A stretch of 14,427 nucleotides of DNA from CAYGJN01 sp964350135 (lineage in GTDB: Bacteria; Bdellovibrionota; Bacteriovoracia; Bacteriovoracales; Bacteriovoracaceae): contig CAYGJN010000073.1 of assembly GCA_964350135.1 (NCBI GenBank), forward strand, positions 1 through 14,427. Direction: 5' to 3'. This document shows positions 7,851 through 14,427 of this stretch, one piece after another; position 1 is the first letter of the stretch; each line of letters begins with the position of its first letter. The notes beneath the pieces were generated by a model. It saw only the letters and a program-made list of their open reading frames with translations. It did not search any database and was not told where the DNA came from. Position numbers and translations under genes: made by a program.

Positions 7851-8922
7851 GGCCAGTGGAGTTTACTCAAAGCAAGCTCATGTAAAAATCCCTGAGGGGA
7901 CTTATGAAGAGGAGCATGGAAGAAAAGGATTTTTTGGACGTGTTAGTCATATTTACCATGAAAACCCACCTGTTAACTGGACAAGCATTGACGGGGATCT
8001 AAAGCCAAGAAATATTGCTCCAAAATTCAGCAAGCTTACTCCTAACAAGTTTGAATGCATCTTAAAAAACTCCGATGTTTCCATCTCTCTTGGTAATTAT
8101 ACTGAAAACTTTAAAAACTTTTTCAGAAATGCTGATTATGACGAGCTTTATTTTTTCCATGCTGGTTCTGGTCATGTAGAAACAATTTATGGTCACCTTG
8201 AGTATAAAAAAGGGGATTATTTAGTTATTCCAAGAGGAACTACTTACAAACTTTTTGTAAACAGTGAAGCCAAGGTATTCTTGGTGGAATCAAACTCCGA
8301 GTTTGAAGATCCTGCTCGAGGCATTCTAGGTCCAAATGCTCTTTATGATCAAACAGTTCTCAAAACTCCTGAGTCTCAAAAAGGATCTGAACAAAACCTT
8401 TCAGAGTACAAGCTAGAAATTAAACGCCTGGGAAAAATCACAACTGTGACTTATCCCTTTAACCCATTAGATGCAAAAGGTTGGAAAGGATCTGTTTACC
8501 CTAGAATTCTTTCTATTTATGATATTTGTCCTATTATGAGTCATCGCTATCATGTTCCACCTTCTGGACATTCAACTTTTGTAGCCAAAAACTTTGTAGT
8601 TTGCTCTTTTGTTGAACGCCCTCTTGAAGACAGCAAACACGGTGTTTTAAAAGTACCTTTTTATCATTCTAATATTGATTACGATGAGGTTCTTTTTTAC
8701 CATGAAGGAGATTTTTTCTCTCGAGACAATATTGATGAAGGAGCTGTGACATTTCACCCTCAAGGAATTCATCATGGCCCACACCCCAATGCATTTAAAA
8801 ATGTTGACGATAAAACTTATACGAATGAATATGCAGTAATGATTGATACTCGCTATCCACTTGAACCTACTCAGTGGTTTAGTGAAAATGAAAACAAAGA
8901 ATATTGGAAGTCTTGGCAATGA
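7837..8922 (+). CDS. hmgA: Homogentisate 1,2-dioxygenase, short bacterial form
   Basis: This Fe(II) cupin dioxygenase opens homogentisate to maleylacetoacetate. It has 361 residues, shorter than the approximately 430-445 of the animal and Pseudomonas enzymes as I recall them. An N-terminal cupin-like half has DELYFFHAGSG and GDYLVIPRGTTY. The C-terminal half has YPRILSIYDICPI, HVPPSGHSTF, VPFYHSNIDYDEVLFY and FHPQGIHHGPHP. By comparison with human HGD (H335, E341, H371) the likely iron ligands are H277, E284 and H313. The His-to-Glu spacing is one residue longer than in the human enzyme, so the glutamate assignment is tentative. The start is GTG with AGGAGG upstream. It overlaps both neighbours, so it is coupled in the operon. 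Context with the FAH gene strongly supports the assignment. Confidence 0.88.
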   Translation: MENFKASGVYSKQAHVKIPEGTYEEEHGRKGFFGRVSHIYHENPPVNWTSIDGDLKPRNIAPKFSKLTPNKFECILKNSDVSISLGNYTENFKNFFRNADYDELYFFHAGSGHVETIYGHLEYKKGDYLVIPRGTTYKLFVNSEAKVFLVESNSEFEDPARGILGPNALYDQTVLKTPESQKGSEQNLSEYKLEIKRLGKITTVTYPFNPLDAKGWKGSVYPRILSIYDICPIMSHRYHVPPSGHSTFVAKNFVVCSFVERPLEDSKHGVLKVPFYHSNIDYDEVLFYHEGDFFSRDNIDEGAVTFHPQGIHHGPHPNAFKNVDDKTYTNEYAVMIDTRYPLEPTQWFSENENKEYWKSWQ

Positions 8923-9551
8923 TTGAAATAAATACTCTAGAACAAAGCTTTAAAGATAATTATAAACTTCTTATCGGGTCTGTTTTACCTCGTCCCATTG
9001 CTGTGATTTCTACCTTAAATAAAGATGGCACTAATAATATTGCACCATTTTCTTTTTTTAATGGAGTCTGTTCAAAGCCAATGATCATCTCATTTTGCCC
9101 AGTACTTAGAACAAGTACTGGAGAGAAAAAAGACACTCTTATAAATATTGAACGGGAAAAAGAATTTGTCGTAAATTTTGTTACAGAGCCTTTTATGGAT
9201 AAGATAAATCTTACCAGCGAAGAGCTTCCTTACGGCCAAGATGAATTTGCTCACGCAGGTCTTACTCCCGTGGATTCAATCAAAGTTAAAGCGCGCAGAA
9301 TGAAAGAAAGCCCAATTCAATTTGAGTGCGTTCTTCGTGATATTTTGCAATATGGTGATGGTAGCCCAGGAACTGGTTTTCTTGTAACAGGCGAAGTAGT
9401 TTATGCCCATGCAGATAAGAACCTATATAAAGATGGCAAAGTCGATACAGATATATTCAAACCTGTAGGACGTGGTGCTGGCACAGATTGGATTTTAACA
9501 AATAACAGAGTCCAGCTTGAGCGAAAAATGAAGGCACAAATTCAAAAATAA
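8919..9551 (+). CDS. Flavin-reductase-like (FMN-binding split barrel) protein
   Basis: The 210-residue protein belongs to the flavin reductase/DIM6-NTAB type of FMN-binding split-barrel proteins. Family features are LLIGSVLPRPIAVISTLNKD (17-36), the FMN-contact stretch NIAPFSFFNGV (40-50), and GEKKDTLINIEREKEFVVN. Many relatives supply reduced flavin to a monooxygenase, while others are flavoprotein oxidoreductases of unknown substrate. The ATG at 8919 overlaps the dioxygenase stop (ATGA) and has GGAAG about 8 nt upstream; a TTG at 8904 would add five residues and is less likely. It is the last gene of the homogentisate operon, but no standard step of tyrosine breakdown needs it and no flavin monooxygenase partner is present in the window. 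Family good, role unknown. Confidence 0.85.
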   Translation: MIEINTLEQSFKDNYKLLIGSVLPRPIAVISTLNKDGTNNIAPFSFFNGVCSKPMIISFCPVLRTSTGEKKDTLINIEREKEFVVNFVTEPFMDKINLTSEELPYGQDEFAHAGLTPVDSIKVKARRMKESPIQFECVLRDILQYGDGSPGTGFLVTGEVVYAHADKNLYKDGKVDTDIFKPVGRGAGTDWILTNNRVQLERKMKAQIQK

Positions 9552-9564
9552 TTTATAAAATTAT
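9548..9564. terminator. AT-only hairpin between convergent genes
   Basis: ATAATTT (9548-9554) and AAATTAT (9558-9564) form a perfect 7-bp inverted repeat with a 3-nt loop, including the stop codon of the flavoprotein gene. On the minus strand it is followed by a run of five T, so it may act as a weak terminator for the protease-like gene. On the plus strand no T run follows. The stem has no G-C pair. Confidence 0.35.
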
Positions 9565-9565
9565 A

Positions 9566-10534
9566 CTACTCGAGGACGATAGCTTTCCTGAATTGATCTA
9601 GCTCAATAAGATCCTTTAATGATTTCTGGATAAGTTTTTTAAGCGGCTCTCCACTTAATCTTGAAAGCTCTTTTAATGAGTAAGACTTTCCAAGTTCCTT
9701 GGCTATAAGATAGCCAACATAATAACCAGCACGTTTTGGAATTTCTTTGTTAAGGGAATTCATAAGAAAATAAGTTTTATAAATTTCTTTATCAGTTGAA
9801 TCAAGCTGATCAAGAAGATCTTGTAAGATAACTCTAATCTTTGCTTGGCTTTTAGGAACTAGTCCTGCAGGAGTATCAAGCATAAGATTTTTAAAGCTGG
9901 ATCCTCTATTTAAAACTTCAGATACATAGGTTGCAAGTCCTTCTCCCCAAAGACTTTCCCAAAGTTTTCCATTAAAGCGAAAATACTTAGAATGATAGAG
10001 ATGAAAAAGCTCATGATGAAAAAAGGGAGTGTCACTGGTTCCATTATGATATTTAACAATGCCATCAATTCCAAAGATAAAATAATTTTTATCTCCAAGA
10101 ACTCTCATCCCTCCATCCATTTGCCCAAGGCTGTGAACAATATACAAATCAAAGTCTGAGTTAAAATCGGAAAATTTCTTTTGAAAGCTTTTCAAGGTCT
10201 TCTTAAGATCTCTATTTATTATCTCATGTCGATTTCTAAACTCTTTTTCGATAAACATAAAGTTTTTGAAAAAGTCATTAAGTCTATCGACCTTATTTAA
10301 GTTTTGAGACTTCCATGATTGATAAACAAATTGATAAAACTGAGGAAATTTTGAAACAACTGTCTGGTCAAATATCTTAACTCGCTCATCAAGAGTTAAG
10401 CCTTTTGCTGAGTCCCAGAACTCTAAAAAATTAGTTGCGATATTATGAATTCTTGGCTCAATAGGCTTTGCATCTAGCTTCAAAAAAGGAGCTGCAATTA
10501 GCAAACCTAATAGGATTAGTCGAACCAGCACCAT
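9566..10534 (-). CDS. Secreted HExxH metalloprotease-like protein
   Basis: This 322-residue protein begins with a probable Sec signal peptide (MVLVRLILLGLLIAAPFLKLDA, cleaved near residue 22), so it should act in the periplasm or outside. The zinc motif is H174-E175-L-F-H178 in FFHHELFHLYH. A likely third ligand is E198 in LWGEGLATYVSE, 20 residues later, which is the gluzincin arrangement. HHELFH with EGLATY resembles the predicted Zn-dependent protease family DUF2268, but that match is by eye. The 150 residues before the motif look helical and unrecognised, as does the C-terminal 100. It starts 15 nt after the trigger factor stop and probably shares its transcript. The ribosome-binding site is poor (ACGAGAAAA), so it is likely translated weakly or by reinitiation. 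Substrate unknown. Confidence 0.7.
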   Translation of the reverse strand: MVLVRLILLGLLIAAPFLKLDAKPIEPRIHNIATNFLEFWDSAKGLTLDERVKIFDQTVVSKFPQFYQFVYQSWKSQNLNKVDRLNDFFKNFMFIEKEFRNRHEIINRDLKKTLKSFQKKFSDFNSDFDLYIVHSLGQMDGGMRVLGDKNYFIFGIDGIVKYHNGTSDTPFFHHELFHLYHSKYFRFNGKLWESLWGEGLATYVSEVLNRGSSFKNLMLDTPAGLVPKSQAKIRVILQDLLDQLDSTDKEIYKTYFLMNSLNKEIPKRAGYYVGYLIAKELGKSYSLKELSRLSGEPLKKLIQKSLKDLIELDQFRKAIVLE

Positions 10535-10549
10535 AGATTTTCTCGTAAT

Positions 10550-11827
10550 TTAGTTAATCGTTACTTTTTCACAAATTTGTTCAAAAGTTTTTTCTTCGCG
10601 AATCGCATACTTGAGATTACTTAAAACCTTTTCATTTCCGTTGTAGTAGCTTTTCACCTGATCAACCGTGATATTAGACATTTTTGCCATCTCTGCAAAC
10701 TTCGCTTCCATATCTGCTTCACTTGACTCAACACCAAACTCAGTTGCTAATTTATCAAGTATAAGACCTGATCTTACTTGGAAATTAGCTCTTTGCTTAA
10801 TATCGTCTTCCCATTTTTCATAATACTCACTTACCATCTCTTCTGGATAACCTTGAGACTTTAAGTTTTGAGCAAGATCTTCTCTTACTGCTTTTTCTTG
10901 TTGGGAAACAAGAACTGCAGGTATATCAAATGTATTTTCTTCTATTAATTTATCAAGAATATCTTGGTGAAGTTTTTGTTTAGACTCACGCTCTTTTTGA
11001 TATTCTTGTTGCTCACGAGTTTTAGTCATAAAATCATCAACAGATTCATAACCAAACTCTTTAGCTAGCTCATCATTAAAGTCAGGCAACTTTCTTTCTT
11101 TAATCTCAAGTACTTCTGTATGAAACTTAACTTTTGCATCTTTAAGGGTTTCCTCGTGATAATCAGAAGGAAAACTAAGCTCAATTGTTTTCTTATCACC
11201 GGCCTTAAGTCCAATAAGGCCTTCTTCAAAGCCTGGAATAAAAGTATTCGATCCAATTTCTAAAAGATGTTCCTCACCTTTCATATTTGCAGGACGTTCA
11301 CCGTCTTCTTTTTCGCCTTCAAAATTAATAACAGCAAAAAGACCATTTTCTAGAGCAACATCTTTTTTCTCTACCATTTCAGCTTTACGCTCAAGGTATT
11401 GATCACGTACTTTTAGAATATCTTCTTCTGCTACCTCAGTACTTTCTTTTTTGAAACTAAGCCCTGAGATATCTTTGAGTTTAAAATCTGGAAGAGTTTC
11501 AACTACTGCTTCAAAACTTACACTTTTTCCGCTTTCATATTTTGTATTAGCAAAATTTGGAAGACCTAATGCGCGAATTCCTTCTTTTTGAACAGCGTCC
11601 ATAAATTGACTTGAAATAAAACGATAAAGAGCATCGTTTTCAATTTGCGGTCCATACATTTGTTGAATCATAGAAAGTGGAGCTTTTCCCTTTCTAAAAC
11701 CTTTAAGATTTGAGGTTTTCTGTTTCTCTTTTAGAGAAACTTCAATTTCTTTTGTTAGGTCGATATTTTCTATATTGAAAGAAAGTTTTTTTGTACATCC
11801 ATTAACATCTTCAACAGTGTAAGACAT
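10550..11827 (-). CDS. tig: Trigger factor, ribosome-bound chaperone
   Basis: Trigger factor binds ribosomal protein uL23 at the exit tunnel and shields nascent chains. Its 425 residues match the family. The N-terminal ribosome-binding domain carries the signature GFRKGKAP (43-50). A peptidyl-prolyl isomerase (FKBP-like) domain spans about 158-245 with LLEIGSNTFIPGFEEGLIGLKAGD. The C-terminal helical arms are at about 246-425 and rich in Glu/Lys. The ATG is preceded by AGGAT at a spacing of 8 nt. A good promoter lies immediately upstream. In many bacteria tig is followed by clpP and clpX; here a secreted metalloprotease-like gene follows instead. Identity is secure. Confidence 0.97.
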   Translation of the reverse strand: MSYTVEDVNGCTKKLSFNIENIDLTKEIEVSLKEKQKTSNLKGFRKGKAPLSMIQQMYGPQIENDALYRFISSQFMDAVQKEGIRALGLPNFANTKYESGKSVSFEAVVETLPDFKLKDISGLSFKKESTEVAEEDILKVRDQYLERKAEMVEKKDVALENGLFAVINFEGEKEDGERPANMKGEEHLLEIGSNTFIPGFEEGLIGLKAGDKKTIELSFPSDYHEETLKDAKVKFHTEVLEIKERKLPDFNDELAKEFGYESVDDFMTKTREQQEYQKERESKQKLHQDILDKLIEENTFDIPAVLVSQQEKAVREDLAQNLKSQGYPEEMVSEYYEKWEDDIKQRANFQVRSGLILDKLATEFGVESSEADMEAKFAEMAKMSNITVDQVKSYYNGNEKVLSNLKYAIREEKTFEQICEKVTIN

Positions 11828-11857
11828 GGCCCTAGATCCTTTTTTAAAGTTTTGTGG

Positions 11858-11886
11858 AAAATAGCCATAACTGCGCGAAATGTCAA
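11858..11886 (-). promoter_or_regulatory. Sigma70-type promoter for tig
   Basis: On the minus strand a perfect -35 box TTGACA (11881-11886) is followed after 17 nt by TATTTT (11858-11863), which matches four of six -10 bases. Transcription would start near 11851, leaving a leader of about 25 nt that contains the tig ribosome-binding site. The -35 box overlaps the truA stop codon (11883-11885). This is the best promoter in the window. Confidence 0.65.
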
Positions 11887-12677
11887 AAATTGTCTGGGTA
11901 GTTTACCTTGTAAAGATAGAGACCGTTGGCCGGCATAAGGGCCGCCAATTTCTTTTCAAATGATTGATTTAAGGAACTCTCAAACTCTGAAACCTTAAGC
12001 TTTTCTTTACCAATATCGATTATGGCTCCCATAAGAAGCCTTACCATTTGCTTTAAAAACCCTGAGCCCACAAGCCTAACGCACAGCGCCCCCGACTCCC
12101 AAATATCTTCTGTTGGAACAGTTAATAGCTCTGCCTCATAAATAGTTCTTATGGTGTCTTTAACTGGAGTCCCTACAGTAAAATAATTTTGAAAATCATG
12201 CTCCCCTTCAAGAATTGAGAGGGCATCTGTGATTTTTTCCAGATTAAGATCTTTTGCAGAAACAATAGTTAAAAGATTATCCAAGAAGGGTTCTTTTTCA
12301 AAAGAGCATTTAAAATAATAGCGATATTCTTTTGACTCAGCATTTGAGATTGGATGAAAGGCCTCATCAGTAAGAGCTGCCTTAATAACTTTTATATCTT
12401 TAGGAAGATTAACATTGAGGGCCTTCACTAAGCTTTCAGGATCAATATTTAAGGGCATGCTTATTTTTACAACTTGTCCAAAAGCATGAACTCCAGCATC
12501 CGTTCTCCCTGACCCTAAAACTCTTAAGTCATCAGATTTAGAAATTGCTTTAATTGCATTTTCGATTTTATCTTGGATAGTTGGGAGTTTAGGATTTCGC
12601 TGAGTTTGAAAACCGTAATACCCATAACCGTTATACTGAATTTTAATTTTATAATGTTGCACGTTTAATCCGCCCAT
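11883..12677 (-). CDS. truA: tRNA pseudouridine(38-40) synthase TruA
   Basis: TruA isomerises uridines 38-40 in the anticodon arm of many tRNAs. The 264 residues match the family. Family features are YKIKIQYNGYGYYGFQTQ (9-26), with YNG in place of the usual YDG; the catalytic aspartate D60 in GSGRTDAGVHA (55-65); AFHPISNAESKEYRYYF; and the C-terminal GSGFLKQMVRLLMGAIIDIG. The start is uncertain. The ATG at 12677 has no ribosome-binding site, whereas an in-frame GTG at 12662 has GGGCGGA about 6 nt upstream and would give 259 residues with a normal TruA N-terminus. A GC-rich, hairpin-prone leader precedes it (12678-12760). Identity is secure, start is not. Confidence 0.96.
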   Translation of the reverse strand: MGGLNVQHYKIKIQYNGYGYYGFQTQRNPKLPTIQDKIENAIKAISKSDDLRVLGSGRTDAGVHAFGQVVKISMPLNIDPESLVKALNVNLPKDIKVIKAALTDEAFHPISNAESKEYRYYFKCSFEKEPFLDNLLTIVSAKDLNLEKITDALSILEGEHDFQNYFTVGTPVKDTIRTIYEAELLTVPTEDIWESGALCVRLVGSGFLKQMVRLLMGAIIDIGKEKLKVSEFESSLNQSFEKKLAALMPANGLYLYKVNYPDNF

Positions 12678-12684
12678 GCTGTGT

Positions 12685-12702
12685 CGTCACACTTTGGTGA
12701 CG
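12685..12702. repeat. Inverted repeat in the truA leader
   Basis: CGTCAC (12685-12690) and GTGACG (12697-12702) form a perfect 6-bp inverted repeat with a 6-nt spacer, 8 nt before the truA ATG. No T run follows on either strand, so it is not a terminator. It could be an operator or an RNA hairpin near the translation start. Confidence 0.4.
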
Positions 12703-12716
12703 CCCGCACAACGGTA

Positions 12717-12744
12717 AAGCACTCGTCAAAATGCTTCTTAAGCA
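12717..12744 (-). terminator. Weak terminator or alternating hairpins after the barrel gene
   Basis: AAGCA (12717-12721), TGCTT (12732-12736) and AAGCA (12740-12744) allow two mutually exclusive stems. On the minus strand the stem formed by 12732-12744 has a 3-nt loop and is followed by TTTT (12728-12731), which looks like a weak rho-independent terminator for the gene ending at 12761. The stems have only 5 bp, so confidence is low. Confidence 0.3.
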
Positions 12745-12760
12745 ATTTGTCCGTAGTGCA

Positions 12761-13768
12761 TTAATAGAAATCGTAAGTCACACCAAGACCAAAAGAAGCA
12801 CCATCTACAACCATGCCTGCACTTTGAAAGTTTGTATAATATTGATAGCGTCCTTCAATATTTAAAAAGAATCTATTAACCATGTCTCTTGAATAAAGTT
12901 TGTAACCAAGGTCACGCATCATCTCACCAAGGTGAAGCTTAAAAGATCCAGTAGCAAAGCCACCATAACCAACAACTCGGCGTTCTTTTTTCTCTTTTGA
13001 TTCTTCTTGGTCAGTTCTGTTTTCAATAATAAAAAGTGCACTCGGGCCTGCAGCTAAACCAAGTGTAAACCAATCACTTACCCCAATATCCATTGCAAAC
13101 CTAAGCTCTGCAGGAATTGTATATAAACTAAATTGTGCTGATTCGTCATAGCTGGCGTCACGGCCCAAGTCTTCTCCTTCGAAAACACCCTTGCCACCGT
13201 TATAACCAAATCCAGTTCCTAGACCCCAAAGAGTACTAACCCTACCATTCGTAATATAACGATCATAAGACATCGCAAGGATTCCATAGACATCTTTTCT
13301 TTCAGAGTCTCTGTAAACTCGATTAAAAGCATCTGTTGGGTTAGCGGTATTTTTATAATTATAGCTGTCATACATAAGAGTAAAGTTCATACGATCTTTA
13401 CCTTTATACTTAACAGAGTCCATTAAGCCTTTTTTGGTATACTCAAGATAATTTTCTCGATTTTCAAAATCTCCCGGCATTGATTCCCCAAGAATATTTT
13501 GACGATCTCTATTTGTTTTTTCAGTTAAAGCAGGAGCTGGCTCACCATCAATAAACGGAGAGGGTGCCTCATCTTTTTTTAGTCTTGGGATTTTTTCTTC
13601 ACCAACAGAAATAAAAGGATCAGTTTCTTCAGTATATTCACCGTCATCTTTATCCGGATCATAAACATAATCATTATCAGACCCAGAAACTATCTGTCCA
13701 AAATCTTTGTTTGCAAAAACAGAGGGTAATAAAAAAGTAAAAAGAATAACAAATTTAATTATATTCAT
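12761..13768 (-). CDS. Probable outer-membrane beta-barrel protein with acidic N-terminal linker
   Basis: I do not recognise a named family. From the ATG at 13768 the 335-residue protein starts with a Sec signal peptide (MNIIKFVILFTFLLPSVFA, cleavage after A19). Residues 20-85 are acidic and Pro-rich, with a Ca-binding-like stretch DNDYVYDPDKDDGE (31-44). From about residue 125 onward alternating polar/aromatic strands follow (NFTLMYDSYNYK, YGILAMSYDRY, LWGLGTGFGYN, FSLYTIPAELRFAMDIG, FFLNIEGRYQYYTNF). The sequence ends in GLGVTYDFY, an aromatic C-terminus typical of barrels handled by the BAM machinery. A Glu/Lys-rich loop (254-264) probably faces outward. An in-frame GTG at 13792 with a purine-rich upstream sequence would add eight basic residues and overlap pssA. 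With the ATG, the gap to pssA is 10 nt, so they are co-transcribed. Confidence 0.7.
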   Translation of the reverse strand: MNIIKFVILFTFLLPSVFANKDFGQIVSGSDNDYVYDPDKDDGEYTEETDPFISVGEEKIPRLKKDEAPSPFIDGEPAPALTEKTNRDRQNILGESMPGDFENRENYLEYTKKGLMDSVKYKGKDRMNFTLMYDSYNYKNTANPTDAFNRVYRDSERKDVYGILAMSYDRYITNGRVSTLWGLGTGFGYNGGKGVFEGEDLGRDASYDESAQFSLYTIPAELRFAMDIGVSDWFTLGLAAGPSALFIIENRTDQEESKEKKERRVVGYGGFATGSFKLHLGEMMRDLGYKLYSRDMVNRFFLNIEGRYQYYTNFQSAGMVVDGASFGLGVTYDFY

Positions 13769-13778
13769 AAGTTTAAAC

Positions 13779-14427
13779 TTACGCCCCTTCACTCTCTTCT
13801 TCCCATTGAAAAATGTCCTGAAACCTTCCCCTGTGGGTTAGAAAATAAATTATAGACCCTATAATATAGAGACTTATAACTACTCCTATTACTATTTCAC
13901 CATAAACAAAGAGAGAGAGCAAAACTGAGATAATACAAACTAGTACATACTTCCTTCTCCCTTTAAGCCATTCCGATTTTTTAAATGCAGGAAAGGGGAT
14001 ATTACTAATCATAAGGGTTGCGTAGATAAAAACATAAGGTAAGGCCACGTAGCTTGCAATATCTAACCCACCAGTCTCATGGGCAAACAGGACAAGACCA
14101 ACGACACCTAGGGCCGCACCAGGAACAGGAAGCCCTTGAAAATAGTCCGAATGCACCTTGTCAATGTTTACATTAAACCTAGCAAGTCTCATTGCGGCGC
14201 ACAGGGCAAATATAAAGGAGATCACCATACCAAGTCGGCCAAATGTATGGAGAAAATTAAAATAAACCAAAACGGCAGGAGCTACGCCAAAAGAAACCAT
14301 ATCACTCATGGAGTCGAATTGTTCTCCAAAAGGTGATTGAGTCCCGGTCATTCGAGCGATACGTCCGTCTACACTATCAAATAAAGCACCAAGTCCTAAA
14401 ACCAGGCAAGCTTCATAATACATGGCC
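13779..14427 (-). CDS. pssA: CDP-diacylglycerol-serine O-phosphatidyltransferase, 5' end beyond the window
   Basis: This inner-membrane enzyme makes phosphatidylserine, precursor of phosphatidylethanolamine, from CDP-diacylglycerol and serine. The visible part carries the complete CDP-alcohol phosphatidyltransferase motif D-G-x2-A-R-x8-G-x3-D-x3-D in DGRIARMTGTQSPFGEQFDS (19-38, counted from the Met at 14423) with the last Asp at 41. SFGVAPA follows, and AAMRLARFNV with FQGLPVPGAA is typical of the PssA branch. Further hydrophobic segments follow to a charged tail. The frame stays open to the window edge, and PssA proteins usually have a first membrane segment and 'LPN-x-x-T-x-x-N' before this point, so the Met at 14423 is probably internal and about 30-40 residues are missing. 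The alternative is another CDP-alcohol transferase, but the motif context favours PssA. Confidence 0.9.
   Translation of the reverse strand, partial: AMYYEACLVLGLGALFDSVDGRIARMTGTQSPFGEQFDSMSDMVSFGVAPAVLVYFNFLHTFGRLGMVISFIFALCAAMRLARFNVNIDKVHSDYFQGLPVPGAALGVVGLVLFAHETGGLDIASYVALPYVFIYATLMISNIPFPAFKKSEWLKGRRKYVLVCIISVLLSLFVYGEIVIGVVISLYIIGSIIYFLTHRGRFQDIFQWEEESEGA

Noticed and set aside
8647..8919. Open frame on the minus strand inside the dioxygenase gene
   Set aside because: It lies opposite conserved iron-site codons and has no ribosome-binding site or recognisable protein; it is a by-product of AT-rich coding sequence.
12678..12760. Integron attC site or tRNA in the GC-rich gap
   Set aside because: No matching RYYYAAC/GTTRRRY pair and no cloverleaf could be found; the inverted repeats are too short.
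1..14427. CRISPR array, insertion sequence, prophage or defence island
   Set aside because: No direct-repeat arrays, transposase, integrase or known defence genes were seen; the window is tightly packed with metabolic and housekeeping genes.

Overview
The window is an AT-rich bacterial chromosome segment (roughly 35-38% GC by eye) from a Gram-negative: it encodes FabI, a PssA-type phosphatidylserine synthase, a probable outer-membrane beta-barrel and a heptosyltransferase-like protein. TGA is used as a genuine stop by many genes and Trp is TGG, so the standard bacterial code applies. Gene content, AT bias and tight gene packing fit a Bacteriovorax-like member of the Bdellovibrionota. That placement is an impression, not a demonstration. 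No CRISPR, transposase, phage gene, tRNA or rRNA was seen.

Layout. (1) 1-2800, plus strand: the 3' end of hisS (histidyl-tRNA synthetase), interrupted by an in-frame TGA, overlaps complete valS (valyl-tRNA synthetase) by ATGA. (2) 2813-5619, minus strand, read right to left: fabI, a DUF309 protein, an EI24/CysZ-like membrane protein and a diverged GT9-like glycosyltransferase. Every junction overlaps (4, 4 and 8 nt), so this is one translationally coupled envelope/lipid operon. (3) 5749-9551, plus strand, divergent from fabI: a HisC-family aminotransferase, a fumarylacetoacetate hydrolase, a short-form homogentisate 1,2-dioxygenase and a flavin-reductase-family flavoprotein, again all overlapping. 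The set looks like a tyrosine/homogentisate catabolic operon without linked 4-hydroxyphenylpyruvate dioxygenase or maleylacetoacetate isomerase. (4) 9566-14427, minus strand, read right to left: pssA (5' end outside the window), a secreted outer-membrane-barrel-like protein, truA, tig (trigger factor, with a good sigma70-type promoter overlapping the truA stop) and a secreted HExxH metalloprotease-like protein where clpP is often found.

How the genes work together. In the plus-strand catabolic block the aminotransferase would make the aromatic 2-oxo acid, the dioxygenase would open the ring of homogentisate, and the hydrolase would cleave fumarylacetoacetate to fumarate and acetoacetate. The flavoprotein has no assigned step. 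The fabI block joins fatty-acid synthesis with membrane and glycosyl-transfer functions, while pssA and the barrel protein again concern the envelope.

The items most worth checking are the in-frame TGA in hisS, the unassigned flavoprotein and missing steps in the homogentisate operon, the uncharacterised fabI-coupled genes, and a locally GC-rich, hairpin-prone leader before truA. No clearly new defence, mobile or RNA-based system was found.
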